A stretch of DNA of 64,000 nucleotides from Yoonia maricola (GCF_002797915.1 NZ_PGTY01000001.1:1550001-1614000); one strand, 5' to 3'; counted from the first letter of the stretch, positions 18,114-27,669 are shown. A program made the numbers and translations. The notes: a model not told the origin generated them from the sequence alone.

Positions 18114-19045
18114 GACCAGCCTCCGATGCCATAAAGCCGCAATGCAGCCTCAATCAACAGTGCGCCAAAGTGGGAAAACAGATAGTAAAGCGAGACTTTA
18201 AAGACCTTAATTTCAACCCTATGCTTATCGGCTTCGCAGTCCGCATCTGTACGACGCCAGATGTCGTAGGCACCTTTGAGGAACCATGCGTTCATCCAAA
18301 CCGCGACGGCCAGATAAACAGGGCCACCAATCGAGGTAAAGCCAAGCCCGATAGCCACCGGGACCAGCAACAGCGTGTAAACGATAACATGTTTGCGTGT
18401 CGCATCGCGCCCGTGCGTTTCCGTCAGCATGGGCACACCAGCGTTGCCGTAGTCAGACTTTACAAAGAGAGCCAGGGCCCAAAAATGCGGAGGTGTCCAC
18501 ATAAAGATCAGCGCAAACATCAGCACGCTTTCGATGCTCACACCGCCTGTCGCGACAGCCCAACCGATCATTGGCGGAAAGGCACCTGCGGCACCGCCGA
18601 TGACAATGTTCTGCGGCGTCGCCCGCTTGAGCCACATCGAATAGACAACGGCATAAAAGAAGATCGTAAAGGTCAGAAGGAAGGCAGCGAGGAAGTTCGT
18701 TGCCAAGGCCAGCAGGACAATGGCAAAACCAGAAAGCGCCATGCCAATGCCCAGCGCCTCACCCGGAGCGACCCGGCCCGAAGGGATTGGGCGCCCGGCG
18801 GTCCGTTTCATGCGCGCATCGATATCGGCATCCCACCACATATTCAGCGCACCAGAAGCGCCGGCGCCAACGGCGATACATAGGATTGCGACGAAGCCGA
18901 TAAAAGGGTGGACAGGTACGGGCGAGACCAGCAATCCAACAAGAGCCGTAAACACGACCAGCGACATCACACGTGGTTTCAACAGGGCAAAATAATCGCC
19001 CATGTTCGCTTCGTAGCTATGATCTGATACGCTGATGTCGCTCAT
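18110..19045 (-). CDS. ctaB: Protoheme IX farnesyltransferase (heme O synthase)
   Basis: A 311-residue polytopic UbiA-family prenyltransferase that adds a farnesyl group to heme b to make heme o, the precursor of heme a. The first Asp-rich motif NMWWDADIDARMKRTAGRP is clear at about residue 75. About nine hydrophobic helices follow, with the second polar loop TETHGRDATRKH. It is preceded by ctaC and followed by the small membrane gene with a 4-base overlap. The gap to ctaC (42 bases) holds a dispersed palindrome. The alternative symbol is cyoE. Confidence 0.96.
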   Translation of the reverse strand: MSDISVSDHSYEANMGDYFALLKPRVMSLVVFTALVGLLVSPVPVHPFIGFVAILCIAVGAGASGALNMWWDADIDARMKRTAGRPIPSGRVAPGEALGIGMALSGFAIVLLALATNFLAAFLLTFTIFFYAVVYSMWLKRATPQNIVIGGAAGAFPPMIGWAVATGGVSIESVLMFALIFMWTPPHFWALALFVKSDYGNAGVPMLTETHGRDATRKHVIVYTLLLVPVAIGLGFTSIGGPVYLAVAVWMNAWFLKGAYDIWRRTDADCEADKHRVEIKVFKVSLYYLFSHFGALLIEAALRLYGIGGWS

Positions 19046-19063
19046 AACGAACCTTGAAAAATC

Positions 19064-19081
19064 GGTGGGACAAGACCCACC
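19064..19081. repeat. Dispersed palindrome, copy B
   Basis: On the minus strand it reads GGTGGGTCTTGTCCCACC, differing from copy C (42866) at one base. It fills much of the 42-base ctaC-ctaB gap and could act as an mRNA hairpin between the two genes. Confidence 0.65.
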
Positions 19082-19087
19082 ATACCC

Positions 19088-19912
19088 TTAGGATGTACCG
19101 GTTGCCTCAGCCAACCAAGCGTCATACGTCGCTTGGCTCACGACCTTGACCGTGATCGGCATATAGGCGTGATCTTTGCCGCAAAGCTCTGAACACTGGC
19201 CAAAATAGATGCCTTCCCGCTCGGCTGCGAACCACAGTTCCGCCAGACGACCAGGCACTGCATCTTGCTTCACACCAAAAGCCGGGATCGTCCACGAATG
19301 GATCACATCCGCCGCGGTCACCTGCATTACAACTGTCGCACCAATCGGCACGATGACAGCCGTATCCGTCGCCAGCAGGTATTCTTCCTGACTATAGCCG
19401 TTCTCTTCCAGCTCATCACGCGCCAACATGTAGCTTTCAAATTCGACACCGTGGTCAACATACTCGTAACCCCAGTACCACTGGTAACCCGTGACCTTGA
19501 TGGTGATATCCGCCTCAGGGATCTCTTGTTGCTTAAACAAAACCGGCAATGAAAACGCGCCGATAAATACCAAGATAACAACAGGGACCACTGTCCAGGC
19601 CACCTCGAGCGGTGAATTATGCGTAAACGTCGCCGGCTCCGGGTTTCTGGTACGATTGTAGCGGATCGCGACCCAGGCCAGAAGCGCCGTCACAAAGAGC
19701 GTGATCAGGGTGATAATGATCAAAAGCATATTATCGAGATCAACCACATCGCGCGCCAGTTCCGTCGCGGATGGCTGAAAGCCTGTACCACGGTCAACAG
19801 GACGTCCGACGATTTCGAGTTCCTGATTAATCTGCTGTGCCGTTGCGGCAGACCCTGCCATCACCAGACCCGCTGTCGTCCAAAGTGATGTCGCGATGCT
19901 ATTCAAACGCAT
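19088..19912 (-). CDS. ctaC: Cytochrome c oxidase subunit II (CuA subunit)
   Basis: A 274-residue precursor. It has a signal peptide (about 1-28, ending SAATAQ) and two membrane helices (MLLIIITLITLFVTALLAWV and LEVAWTVVPVVILVFIGAF). A periplasmic cupredoxin domain binds the dinuclear CuA centre. CuA ligands are visible as C240-x3-C244-x3-H248-x2-M251 in CSELCGKDHAYM, with the upstream His in DVIHSWTIP. The aromatic stretch YQWYWGYEY for electron entry is present. The frame extends to 20068, but the ATG at 19912 gives the expected signal peptide. It heads the cta operon, divergent from tldD. Confidence 0.96.
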   Translation of the reverse strand: MRLNSIATSLWTTAGLVMAGSAATAQQINQELEIVGRPVDRGTGFQPSATELARDVVDLDNMLLIIITLITLFVTALLAWVAIRYNRTRNPEPATFTHNSPLEVAWTVVPVVILVFIGAFSLPVLFKQQEIPEADITIKVTGYQWYWGYEYVDHGVEFESYMLARDELEENGYSQEEYLLATDTAVIVPIGATVVMQVTAADVIHSWTIPAFGVKQDAVPGRLAELWFAAEREGIYFGQCSELCGKDHAYMPITVKVVSQATYDAWLAEATGTS

Positions 19913-20095
19913 ATCGTACCCTATCTTATAAGCACCCATCAGGCGCGTCTCCCAAGCGACTCCATTCGGGCTACGGACGGAATCCCATTGTATTCGACCG
20001 ACCGTGTCCCATATCCTGATGCACAACTCAAGAACTGCAATTGCGTCAAACAGACGCTTCCGCGACAAATATCGCCTTCACCACAGGAAAATCCG

Positions 20096-21517
20096 ATGTC
20101 CGCTGATCCGTTCCGCCCCTTTGAGACCAATCTTGATCAAGAAGCCGCCCTTGCACTGCTGCGCGAGGCCACCGCGGGCGCCGATGACGGAGAGCTGTTC
20201 TTGGAACGCCGCAAGTCCGAGGTGATCTCCTTCGATGACGGCCGCATCAAAACGGCCAGTTTCGATGCCTCAGAAGGATTCGGCCTGCGCGCCGTGCGCG
20301 ATGAGACGGCCGGTTACGCCCATTCAACAACCATTGATGAACATGCCATGAAGCGCGCGGTATCCACCGCACGGCTGGCCGTTGGTGATGGCGGCGGAAC
20401 GATGGCCGATGCCCCGGCTGGCACCAATCGCAAGCTGTATTCCGACGATGATCCAATGTTGCAGGCAACATTCCCGGCCAAAATTGACCTGCTACGCGAG
20501 ATTGATGAATTTGCCCGCGCGCTTGACCCGCGTGTTGTGCAGGTCTCGGCCACAGTTGCCGCCTCACATCAGGAAGTGCTGATTTTGCGGCCAGAGGGCA
20601 CGTTGGTCACTGATACCCGCCCGATGTCCCGCCTCAACGTCAGCGTCATCGTTGAAGAGAATGGCAAACGCGAAAGCGGCGGCATGGGCGGCGGCGGCCG
20701 TGCGGGCCTGATTGGTCTGATTGGCCGCGATCACTGGGAACCTGTCGTGCACGAGGCACTCCGCATTGCTTTGGTCAATCTTGACGCAGAGCCCGCCCCA
20801 GCAGGTGTCATGGATGTAGTGCTGGGTCCGGGCTGGCCGGGCATTTTGCTTCACGAGGCGATTGGTCATGGGCTGGAAGGAGACTTCAATCGCAAGGGAT
20901 CTAGCGCATTTGCCGGGCTGATGGGCCAGCAGATCGCAGCCAAGGGTGTGACAGTGCTGGATGATGGGACAATCCCTGATCGTCGCGGATCTATCACGGT
21001 CGATGATGAGGGCACACCCAGCGCTAAGAATACGCTGATCGAAGACGGCGTGCTGGTTGGTTATATGCAGGACCGTCAGAACGCCCGCCTTATGGGTGTT
21101 GCGCCAACGGGCAACGGACGGCGTGAAAGCTTTGCCCACGCGCCGATGCCGCGCATGACCAATACCTACATGCTGGCCGGTAATACCGCGCCAGAGGCGC
21201 TGGTCGCTGATCTGAAAGATGGGATTTACGCGGTGGGTTTTGGCGGCGGTCAGGTTGACATCACCAACGGTAAATTTGTGTTTAGCTGTACCGAGGCTTA
21301 CCGCGTCAAGGATGGCGTGGTGGGCGCGCCCGTGAAAGGGGCGACACTCATTGGCGATGGTGCAACGGCACTGAAGCAAATTCGTGGGATCGGCAATGAC
21401 CTTGCACTTGATCCCGGTATCGGCAACTGCGGCAAGGCAGGCCAATGGGTGCCTGTGGGTGTGGGGCAACCCAGCCTGATGATTGGTGGGCTGACTGTGG
21501 GGGGGGCTGCAGCTTAA
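20096..21517 (+). CDS. tldD: Metalloprotease TldD
   Basis: A 473-residue TldD/PmbA-family zinc protease. In E. coli TldD works with TldE in trimming peptides such as microcin B17 and degrading CcdA. The metal motif HEAIGHGLEGD (H-E-x-x-x-H) is at about residue 260, with PRMTNTYMLAGN downstream as the family's conserved block. The ATG at 20096 follows AGGAAA; the extended ORF upstream lies in the promoter region shared with ctaC. The partner gene tldE/pmbA is not in this window. Confidence 0.95.
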   Translation: MSADPFRPFETNLDQEAALALLREATAGADDGELFLERRKSEVISFDDGRIKTASFDASEGFGLRAVRDETAGYAHSTTIDEHAMKRAVSTARLAVGDGGGTMADAPAGTNRKLYSDDDPMLQATFPAKIDLLREIDEFARALDPRVVQVSATVAASHQEVLILRPEGTLVTDTRPMSRLNVSVIVEENGKRESGGMGGGGRAGLIGLIGRDHWEPVVHEALRIALVNLDAEPAPAGVMDVVLGPGWPGILLHEAIGHGLEGDFNRKGSSAFAGLMGQQIAAKGVTVLDDGTIPDRRGSITVDDEGTPSAKNTLIEDGVLVGYMQDRQNARLMGVAPTGNGRRESFAHAPMPRMTNTYMLAGNTAPEALVADLKDGIYAVGFGGGQVDITNGKFVFSCTEAYRVKDGVVGAPVKGATLIGDGATALKQIRGIGNDLALDPGIGNCGKAGQWVPVGVGQPSLMIGGLTVGGAAA

Positions 21518-21680
21518 GGTGATTCTTTTGGGGCGCACCGACCGAACCAGCAAAGATTTGCAGATTCGCTACAAAATAACCATGAAATCTCGCATTTTCC
21601 CAAAATTCATCATGGATTGATTCAGAACTCGTTAACTTCCCTCACGCTAGGGTGTTCACGCAATATGGCGGAGGTTCGGG

Positions 21681-22814
21681 ATGACCGGAACACACTTATC
21701 TTCCAATCACCCCCCACTCCTACCCACCACGGAAGAGGATGCGGTCAACCACCTTCGCCTATTGCGTTCGCGTCGGGTTGGCGTCGCAACATATCGCCGG
21801 CTGCTGGCAGAACACGGCAGCGCGGCTGATGCGCTCAAGGCCCTTCCTGATGTGGCCAAGGCTGCGGGTGTAACCGACTATGCCGTATGTCCAGAGGGCG
21901 TTGTGATGGCAGAGCTTAAAGCAGGCAAATCAGCCGGTGCGCGGTTGCTGCTGGAAGGCGCGCCAGATTATCCGAATGCATTACAAGATGTGGGGAATGC
22001 GCCCCCGATTTTATGGGCGCTTGGCGATACAGAGCTTTTGCAAAAGCCCATGATTGCGCTGGTCGGCGCGCGCAATGCGTCGTCATTGGGTACCCGCATG
22101 GCCAAACGGCTGGGTGAAGATTTGACGAAGGCGGGGTTTGCGGTTGTGTCAGGCCTTGCGCGCGGGATTGACGCCGCAGCGCATCACGGCGCGCTTGCCG
22201 GGGGCACAGTGGCCGTAATGGCGGGCGGTGTAGACGTGATCTACCCTGCCGAGAATACACAGCTTGCGCATGACATTGCAAAACGCGGACTACGCTTGGC
22301 TGAAATGCCGATGGGCCTGCAACCGCAGGCACGGCATTTCCCAGCGCGCAACAGGATTATTTCTGCGCTTTCCCGCGCCGTTGTCGTGGTAGAGGCAGCC
22401 GCAAAATCCGGCAGCCTGATCACTGCGCGCAACGCGCTTGATCAGGGCCGCGATGTTATGGCCGTGCCGGGGCATCCGTTTGATGCGCGGGCCTGGGGGT
22501 CAAACATGCTAATCCGCGATGGTGCGGATTTGGTCCGCAATGCGCAAGACGTGATCGATGCGGTCACTCCGGTCATTGCACGCCCCCCTGAACCTGATGT
22601 GCAAACACCTGCCAAGGACACGCGCAGCCTGCGCGACATCGCAGCGCTACACTCAGAAATCCTGTCACGGCTGGGAACCGCCCCAATTGCCGAAGATCAG
22701 CTCTTGCGCGATATCAAGGCAAGGGCCACCGATGTAGCGCCCATCCTTGTTGATCTTGAACTTGCGGGCAAAATTGCCCGACAATCAGGCGGTTTGCTGG
22801 CACGGGTCGAATGA
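21681..22814 (+). CDS. dprA: DNA-processing protein DprA
   Basis: A 377-residue DprA/Smf protein, which binds single-stranded DNA and loads RecA during natural transformation. The central Rossmann-like fold shows ALVGARNASSLGTRMAKRLG and VVSGLARGIDAAAHHGAL, then GVDVIYPAEN and the FPARNRIISALSRAVVVVEA block. A C-terminal winged helix follows (about residues 310-375). A strong GGAGG lies 8 bases before the ATG at 21681. No other competence genes are nearby, so transformation ability cannot be judged from this gene alone. topA follows, a frequent pairing. Confidence 0.95.
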   Translation: MTGTHLSSNHPPLLPTTEEDAVNHLRLLRSRRVGVATYRRLLAEHGSAADALKALPDVAKAAGVTDYAVCPEGVVMAELKAGKSAGARLLLEGAPDYPNALQDVGNAPPILWALGDTELLQKPMIALVGARNASSLGTRMAKRLGEDLTKAGFAVVSGLARGIDAAAHHGALAGGTVAVMAGGVDVIYPAENTQLAHDIAKRGLRLAEMPMGLQPQARHFPARNRIISALSRAVVVVEAAAKSGSLITARNALDQGRDVMAVPGHPFDARAWGSNMLIRDGADLVRNAQDVIDAVTPVIARPPEPDVQTPAKDTRSLRDIAALHSEILSRLGTAPIAEDQLLRDIKARATDVAPILVDLELAGKIARQSGGLLARVE

Positions 22815-22919
22815 AAACTGGGCAAGTTCGCTCAAAGATTTTTACCCTCATTGACATTCTGCAAACAGACGCCACATCTTGCCCGACTTAAGGAACTGCA
22901 TTTGTTGTAAAGGATTCTC

Positions 22920-25502
22920 ATGCCCGTTGTCGTTGTCGAATCCCCCGCTAAAGCCAAGAAAATAAACGGGTATCTTGGAAGTGACTATACGGTTCTAGCC
23001 TCTTACGGCCATGTCCGTGATTTGCCGCCGAAAGACGGATCGGTCCTGCCGGACGACGATTTCGACATGAAATGGGAAATCGCATCCGACAGCAAAAAGC
23101 ATATCAAAGCCATTGTTGACGCACTCAAGAATGACAACGAACTGATCCTCGCCACCGATCCCGACCGCGAAGGCGAAGCGATTTCCTGGCACCTGACAGA
23201 AGCTTTGACTGCCAAGAAGGCGATCAAGAAAGACACACCCGTCAGCCGCGTTGTGTTCAACGCAATCACAAAAACCGCTGTCACCGATGCGATGGCGAAC
23301 CCCCGCCAGGTCGATGAACCCTTGGTCGAAGCCTATCTCGCACGCCGCGCGCTGGATTATCTGGTGGGTTTTAACCTCTCACCCGTGCTCTGGCGCAAAC
23401 TGCCCGGCGCGAAATCTGCGGGCCGCGTGCAATCGGTGTGCCTGCGCATCATCGTCGAACGCGAGATGGAGATTGAGGCGTTCCGTAATCAGGAATACTG
23501 GACCGTTAAAGCACTGCTTCAATCCGCACGCGGGCAAACCTTCGAGGCGCGCCTGACGACACTGGCAGGCAAAAAGCTCGATAAATTCGATCTCGGTAAT
23601 GAAACGCAGGCAGAAATGGCGGTACAGGCGATCAACTCGCGCGATTTGGTCATCAAATCGGTTGAGGCAAAGCCCGCGACCCGCAACCCTTCCCCCCCTT
23701 TCATGACCTCTACCCTACAACAGGAAGCGAGCCGCAAGTTTGGCATGGGCGCTAAGCAAACCATGGGCGTGGCGCAGCGCCTTTATGAGGCGGGCCTGAT
23801 CACTTACATGCGGACCGACGGCATTGATATGGCCCCCGAAGCAGTGACTGGCGCGCGCGATGCGATCAAGTCCAAGTTTGGTGACAAATACCTGCCCGAT
23901 CAGCCGCGCATGTACAAAAACAAGGCGAAGAACGCGCAGGAGGCCCACGAGTGCATCCGCCCGACAGAGATGTCGGTCAGCACCGCAGACGCCAAAATTG
24001 CCGATGCCGACCAGCGCAAGCTGTATGATCTCATATATAAACGCACGATGGCCAGCCAGATGGCCGCGGCCAAGCTGGAACGCACCGCTGTGGATATTAC
24101 CAGCGCCGACGAACAGGTCGTGCTGCGCGCCAATGGACAGGTCATGGTGTTCGACGGCTTCATCGCGGTTTATGAAGAAGGCAAGGATGACAGCGTTGTC
24201 GATGATGACGATAAGCGCCTACCCCAACTGGCCGAGGGCGAAAAAGCCGAAAAGAAATCGGTCGATCCTGAACAGCATTTCACACAGCCACCGCCACGCT
24301 ACACTGAGGCGACACTGGTCAAGCGCATGGAAGAATTGGGCATTGGTCGCCCCTCGACCTATGCCTCGATTGTGACAACCATTCAGGATCGTGGTTATGT
24401 TGAAAAGGACAAGAACCGCCTGATCCCACAAGATAAGGGGCGGTTGGTGACGGCCTTCCTGACCAACTATTTCCGCAAATACATTGGCTATGACTTCACG
24501 GCCGATCTGGAAAACCAGTTGGACGAGGTCAGCGCGGGCGATGCTGATTATAAGAAGGTGCTTGGCCAATTCTGGCGCGATTTCTCCGCCGCCATTGCGG
24601 AAACCGCTGATCTGCGCATCACCGAGGTGCTGGAAAAAATCAATGAGGTGTTGGAACCACATCTTTTCCCACCAACCGAAGACGGCAGCGATCCGCGCCT
24701 TTGCCCCAACTGCGGGGCTGGGCGATTGTCGATGCGCACGGCCCGGTCGGGTGGTGCGTTTATTGGCTGCTCAAATTACCCTGAATGCCGCTACACCCGC
24801 GCTTTTGGCCCGCCAAACCCAGAGGCAGAGCTTTCGGCGATCCCACCAGAGGGCAAGCTGCTGGGCACCGATGACGGTGACGAAATCCGTATCTTCAAGG
24901 GCCGCTTTGGCCCCTATGCCCAGCGCGGTGAAGTGACCGAGGATAATAAGAAACCACCGCGTCAAGGTGTACCCGAAGGCTGGGAGCCTGAAGAGGTCAC
25001 GCTGGATCAAGCCTTGATGCTACTGTCCCTGCCCCGCGAATTGGGCCCGCACCCCGAAGATGGCGTGACGGTTTGGGCAAACCTTGGGCGTTATGGACCC
25101 TATCTGAAACACGCCGAAAGCACGTCCCATCGTGGTGGTACCAATGCCAACCTCGACAGCATTGATGAGGTTTGGACCGTCGGGATGAACCGCGCCGTGC
25201 AATTGCTGGCTGAAAAGGTTGCGTCACGTGGTCAGCGCGGCAAGGCGGCCGTTCCTGTGCGCGAATTGGGTGAGCATCCAGAGGCGGGCGGCCCGGTCAA
25301 TATCTTTGACGGTAAATATGGCCCATACGTGAAATGGGAAAAGATCAACGCGACCATCCCCGACACGATTGAACCATCAGAGCTGACCATGGCGCAAGCC
25401 GTGCATCTGATTGATGAACGGGCCGAAAAAGCGGGCAAGAAGAAACCTGCGCGCAAAAAGACCCCAGCGAAGAAGAAAGCGGCAAAAAAGAAGACGGCCT
25501 AA
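22920..25502 (+). CDS. topA: DNA topoisomerase I (type IA)
   Basis: An 860-residue type IA topoisomerase that relaxes negative supercoils. The N-terminal TOPRIM domain shows VVVESPAKAKKINGYLG and the DPDREGEAISWHL metal motif. The catalytic Tyr is Y296 in LITYMRTDG. One C4 zinc finger follows (CPNCGAGRLSM...CSNYPECRY, about residues 597-625). After it come the C-terminal repeats with the FGPY and KYGPYVKW signatures, and a Lys/Ala-rich tail (about the last 25 residues) probably contacting DNA. The tail-to-tail overlap with the marR gene is 4 bases. Confidence 0.97.
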   Translation: MPVVVVESPAKAKKINGYLGSDYTVLASYGHVRDLPPKDGSVLPDDDFDMKWEIASDSKKHIKAIVDALKNDNELILATDPDREGEAISWHLTEALTAKKAIKKDTPVSRVVFNAITKTAVTDAMANPRQVDEPLVEAYLARRALDYLVGFNLSPVLWRKLPGAKSAGRVQSVCLRIIVEREMEIEAFRNQEYWTVKALLQSARGQTFEARLTTLAGKKLDKFDLGNETQAEMAVQAINSRDLVIKSVEAKPATRNPSPPFMTSTLQQEASRKFGMGAKQTMGVAQRLYEAGLITYMRTDGIDMAPEAVTGARDAIKSKFGDKYLPDQPRMYKNKAKNAQEAHECIRPTEMSVSTADAKIADADQRKLYDLIYKRTMASQMAAAKLERTAVDITSADEQVVLRANGQVMVFDGFIAVYEEGKDDSVVDDDDKRLPQLAEGEKAEKKSVDPEQHFTQPPPRYTEATLVKRMEELGIGRPSTYASIVTTIQDRGYVEKDKNRLIPQDKGRLVTAFLTNYFRKYIGYDFTADLENQLDEVSAGDADYKKVLGQFWRDFSAAIAETADLRITEVLEKINEVLEPHLFPPTEDGSDPRLCPNCGAGRLSMRTARSGGAFIGCSNYPECRYTRAFGPPNPEAELSAIPPEGKLLGTDDGDEIRIFKGRFGPYAQRGEVTEDNKKPPRQGVPEGWEPEEVTLDQALMLLSLPRELGPHPEDGVTVWANLGRYGPYLKHAESTSHRGGTNANLDSIDEVWTVGMNRAVQLLAEKVASRGQRGKAAVPVRELGEHPEAGGPVNIFDGKYGPYVKWEKINATIPDTIEPSELTMAQAVHLIDERAEKAGKKKPARKKTPAKKKAAKKKTA

Positions 25503-25948
25503 CCGCCGTTTGTTTCCAGTGCCTTTACCCTGTCTGAGACTTTGCCGAGCAGGTAGATTAACTGATCCTGCTCTTTCTCTGTCATCGATGACAGGAAAAG
25601 CTGCATGTTGCTAATATCCTGATTGTGGATCGTATCCGCCATCGCACGCCCCTTTGTGGTAAGAGATAAGGCAACGGCGCGCCCGTCCTCGGTGCTTTTT
25701 TGTCGTGAGACCCAGCCTTTTTTGACCAGCCGCGCGATTACGCTGCTGGTCGTTGTCGGCGCCACACCCAGATGGTCGGTCAATGTGCTCGCCCGCATCC
25801 CCGGCGCTTCCCGCAGCAACCCAAGCGTATGAAAGTCATGCGGATTATACCGTTCCGCATGCTGATGCTCTGACGGCGTCCGCTCACTGATCAGCATTAC
25901 ACGCATGAGCGTACGGACAATTTGGCGAAGGTGATCAGCGCGAGACAT
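25499..25948 (-). CDS. MarR family transcriptional regulator
   Basis: A 149-residue winged-helix repressor. The DNA-binding core is visible as MRASTLTDHLGVAPTTTSSVIARLVKKGWVSRQ, followed by the wing TEDGRAVALSLTTKGRAM. The flanking helices (residues 1-35 and 115-149) would form the dimer. It is divergent from the exported-protein gene at 26033. A 25-base near-perfect palindrome lies between them, which fits control of both genes. The ligand is unknown. Confidence 0.92.
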   Translation of the reverse strand: MSRADHLRQIVRTLMRVMLISERTPSEHQHAERYNPHDFHTLGLLREAPGMRASTLTDHLGVAPTTTSSVIARLVKKGWVSRQKSTEDGRAVALSLTTKGRAMADTIHNQDISNMQLFLSSMTEKEQDQLIYLLGKVSDRVKALETNGG

Positions 25949-25993
25949 GCCCCTTGTTGAACCAAAGGTCTTGAAGCATCAAGTACGTCACCT

Positions 25994-26018
25994 ATTTAGT
26001 ACGATATTCGTATTAAAT
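25994..26018. promoter_or_regulatory. Candidate MarR operator
   Basis: Half-sites ATTTAGTACGA and TCGTATTAAAT flank a 3-base centre. They are inverted repeats with one mismatch over 11 bp. The palindrome sits 45 bases from the marR start and 15 bases before the ATG of the divergent gene, close to its ribosome site. Binding here would block transcription of the exported protein. It was found by reading the sequence; protein binding is inferred. Confidence 0.7.
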
Positions 26019-26032
26019 GAGGAGATCGACCT

Positions 26033-26617
26033 ATGAAGACCGCATTTCCTGCCCGCGCCATTTTGGCTGCCTTTGCCATTTCACTTGCTCCCCTGCCCGC
26101 ACTTGCCGCCGACGTCCCGCCTGCGCCCGCGCTATCCCGCGCCGCGCTTTATCAAAGCAATACGCTCTTTGTTGTTTTGGAAGGTGATTTGGCTGAGGTT
26201 CGCGCGTTCATGGACGCCAACCCGTTGACGGATTTTCTTGAGCCTAGTGGCCGTATCCCTCGCATCACCGATGTTGTCGTGCTGGATGGCAACTGGGGTG
26301 ACGTCAATTCATTGCGCCGCGTCGATCTGGAAGGCGGTTTTCACGTACATGAGCGTGTGCTGACCAACGATGAAGATGAGTTTACCTATCAGATTTGGGA
26401 TATCTCAACGGATGCGGGGCGGTTCATCAGCCACATATATGGCGAGATCAGGCTTTCGGAAGATCCAGATGGCACAAGGCTTACATGGTCATACAACATT
26501 AAGCCGCGCTATTTCTTTGCCCGCCCGTCAATCCGATCTTATCTCAACGATGATTTCGCACCATTCATGCAGAACGGTCTGACAGGGTTCGCTACGGCTT
26601 ATGCCGCACAAAGCTGA
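26033..26617 (+). CDS. Exported protein of unknown function, possibly SRPBCC-like
   Basis: A 194-residue protein with a clear signal peptide (FPARAILAAFAISLAPLPALA, cut after ALA at about residue 25). The mature part has features of a START/SRPBCC-like lipid-binding fold: a regular series of beta-strand-like segments (RRVDLEGGFHVHERVL, DEFTYQIWDIS, TRLTWSYNIKPRYFFARP) and a long C-terminal helix (FAPFMQNGLTGFATAYAAQ). This fold call is weak. It follows a candidate MarR operator and has GAGGAG before the ATG. Its expression is probably controlled by the divergent regulator. Confidence 0.6.
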   Translation: MKTAFPARAILAAFAISLAPLPALAADVPPAPALSRAALYQSNTLFVVLEGDLAEVRAFMDANPLTDFLEPSGRIPRITDVVVLDGNWGDVNSLRRVDLEGGFHVHERVLTNDEDEFTYQIWDISTDAGRFISHIYGEIRLSEDPDGTRLTWSYNIKPRYFFARPSIRSYLNDDFAPFMQNGLTGFATAYAAQS

Positions 26618-26736
26618 TCGCAGCGGAACAGCGCTGCGCGCCTGCCGCGGCGGCCCTTTCTGCGTCGCGGCAATTTATTGACTCTCCTCTGCCCGAACGG
26701 CACAACATGCCCAAACCACGCCGGAGAGTTTGTGCC

Positions 26737-27435
26737 ATGAAAAAGATTTATCCCACCGCGGCCGCTGCCCTGGATGGGCTATTGCATGACGGTATGTTCA
26801 TTGCCGCTGGCGGTTTCGGTCTTTGCGGTATTCCTGAATTGCTGCTGGATGCGATCAAGGACGCAGGCACCAAGGACCTGACCTTTGCGTCTAACAATGC
26901 GGGCGTTGATGATTTTGGCATCGGCATTCTGTTGCAGACCCGGCAGGTCAAAAAGATGATCAGCTCTTATGTTGGCGAGAATGCTGAATTCATGCGCCAG
27001 TATCTGTCTGGTGAGCTGGAGTTGGAATTCAACCCGCAAGGCACTTTGGCCGAGCGCATGCGCGCAGGCGGCTGTGGCATCCCCGGTTTTTATACAAAGA
27101 CTGGTGTTGGCACTGTTATCGCCGATGGCAAAGAGCACAAAGATTTCAATGGCGAGACTTACATCATGGAAGAAGGTATTTTTGCAGACCTTTCCATCGT
27201 GAAGGCTTGGAAAGCGGATGAGACCGGGAACTTGGTGTTCCGCAAAACCGCCCGCAACTTTAACCCCCCAGCCGCCATGTGCGGCAAAACCTGTGTGGTT
27301 GAGGTGGAAGAGATCGTGCCGACGGGGTCTCTTGATCCTGATACCATCCATCTTCCGGGTATCTATGTGCATCGTTTGATCCAAGGCGATCATGAAAAGC
27401 GGATCGAGCAACGCACCACCCGCCCAGCCGCTTAA
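26737..27435 (+). CDS. 3-oxoacid CoA-transferase subunit A
   Basis: A 232-residue subunit A of a two-gene CoA transferase of the succinyl-CoA:3-ketoacid type (ScoA/AtoD family). It is used to activate acetoacetate or related acids during ketone or polyhydroxybutyrate breakdown. The N-terminal motif DGMFIAAGGFGLCGIPELLL is the CoA-binding loop of subunit A; FYTKTGVGTVIADGKE and KTARNFNPPAAMCGK are conserved internal blocks. The ATG at 26737 has GGAGAG upstream. Subunit B is 243 bases downstream, separated by a 73-residue ORF in the same operon. Confidence 0.92.
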   Translation: MKKIYPTAAAALDGLLHDGMFIAAGGFGLCGIPELLLDAIKDAGTKDLTFASNNAGVDDFGIGILLQTRQVKKMISSYVGENAEFMRQYLSGELELEFNPQGTLAERMRAGGCGIPGFYTKTGVGTVIADGKEHKDFNGETYIMEEGIFADLSIVKAWKADETGNLVFRKTARNFNPPAAMCGKTCVVEVEEIVPTGSLDPDTIHLPGIYVHRLIQGDHEKRIEQRTTRPAA

Positions 27436-27447
27436 GGGGAACCAACG

Positions 27448-27669
27448 ATGTCCGATATCTTGACAGACCACGAAAAAGACACCATCCGCGATTTCCATCA
27501 TTGGATCGTGGTGGCCCGCCGGATGGTGCACGATAGCTTTACCGGTGACGAAAAAGAATTGCAGCGCCTGACCATGCAAGCTGCGGAAGGTCTGATGATG
27601 GACCACCGCCTTGGCGCAATTGAAAGCCAATTGGCAGACATCAAAACCGCACTTAGCGATAAAGAGTAG
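27448..27669 (+). CDS. Small conserved-type protein inside the CoA-transferase operon
   Basis: A 73-residue soluble protein, charged and largely helical by appearance, with no signal peptide or membrane helix. The N-terminal half holds DFHHWIVVARRMVHDSF and the C-terminal half MMDHRLGAIESQLADIKTAL, which could form a short coiled coil. AGGGG precedes the ATG by 7 bases. It starts 12 bases after subunit A and ends 9 bases before subunit B, so all three are co-transcribed. Its placement suggests a regulatory or structural partner of the transferase; I do not recognise the family. Confidence 0.75.
   Translation: MSDILTDHEKDTIRDFHHWIVVARRMVHDSFTGDEKELQRLTMQAAEGLMMDHRLGAIESQLADIKTALSDKE

Noticed and set aside
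20564..21553. 329-residue minus-strand ORF opposite tldD
   Set aside because: A shadow of the high-confidence tldD gene; no family signature.
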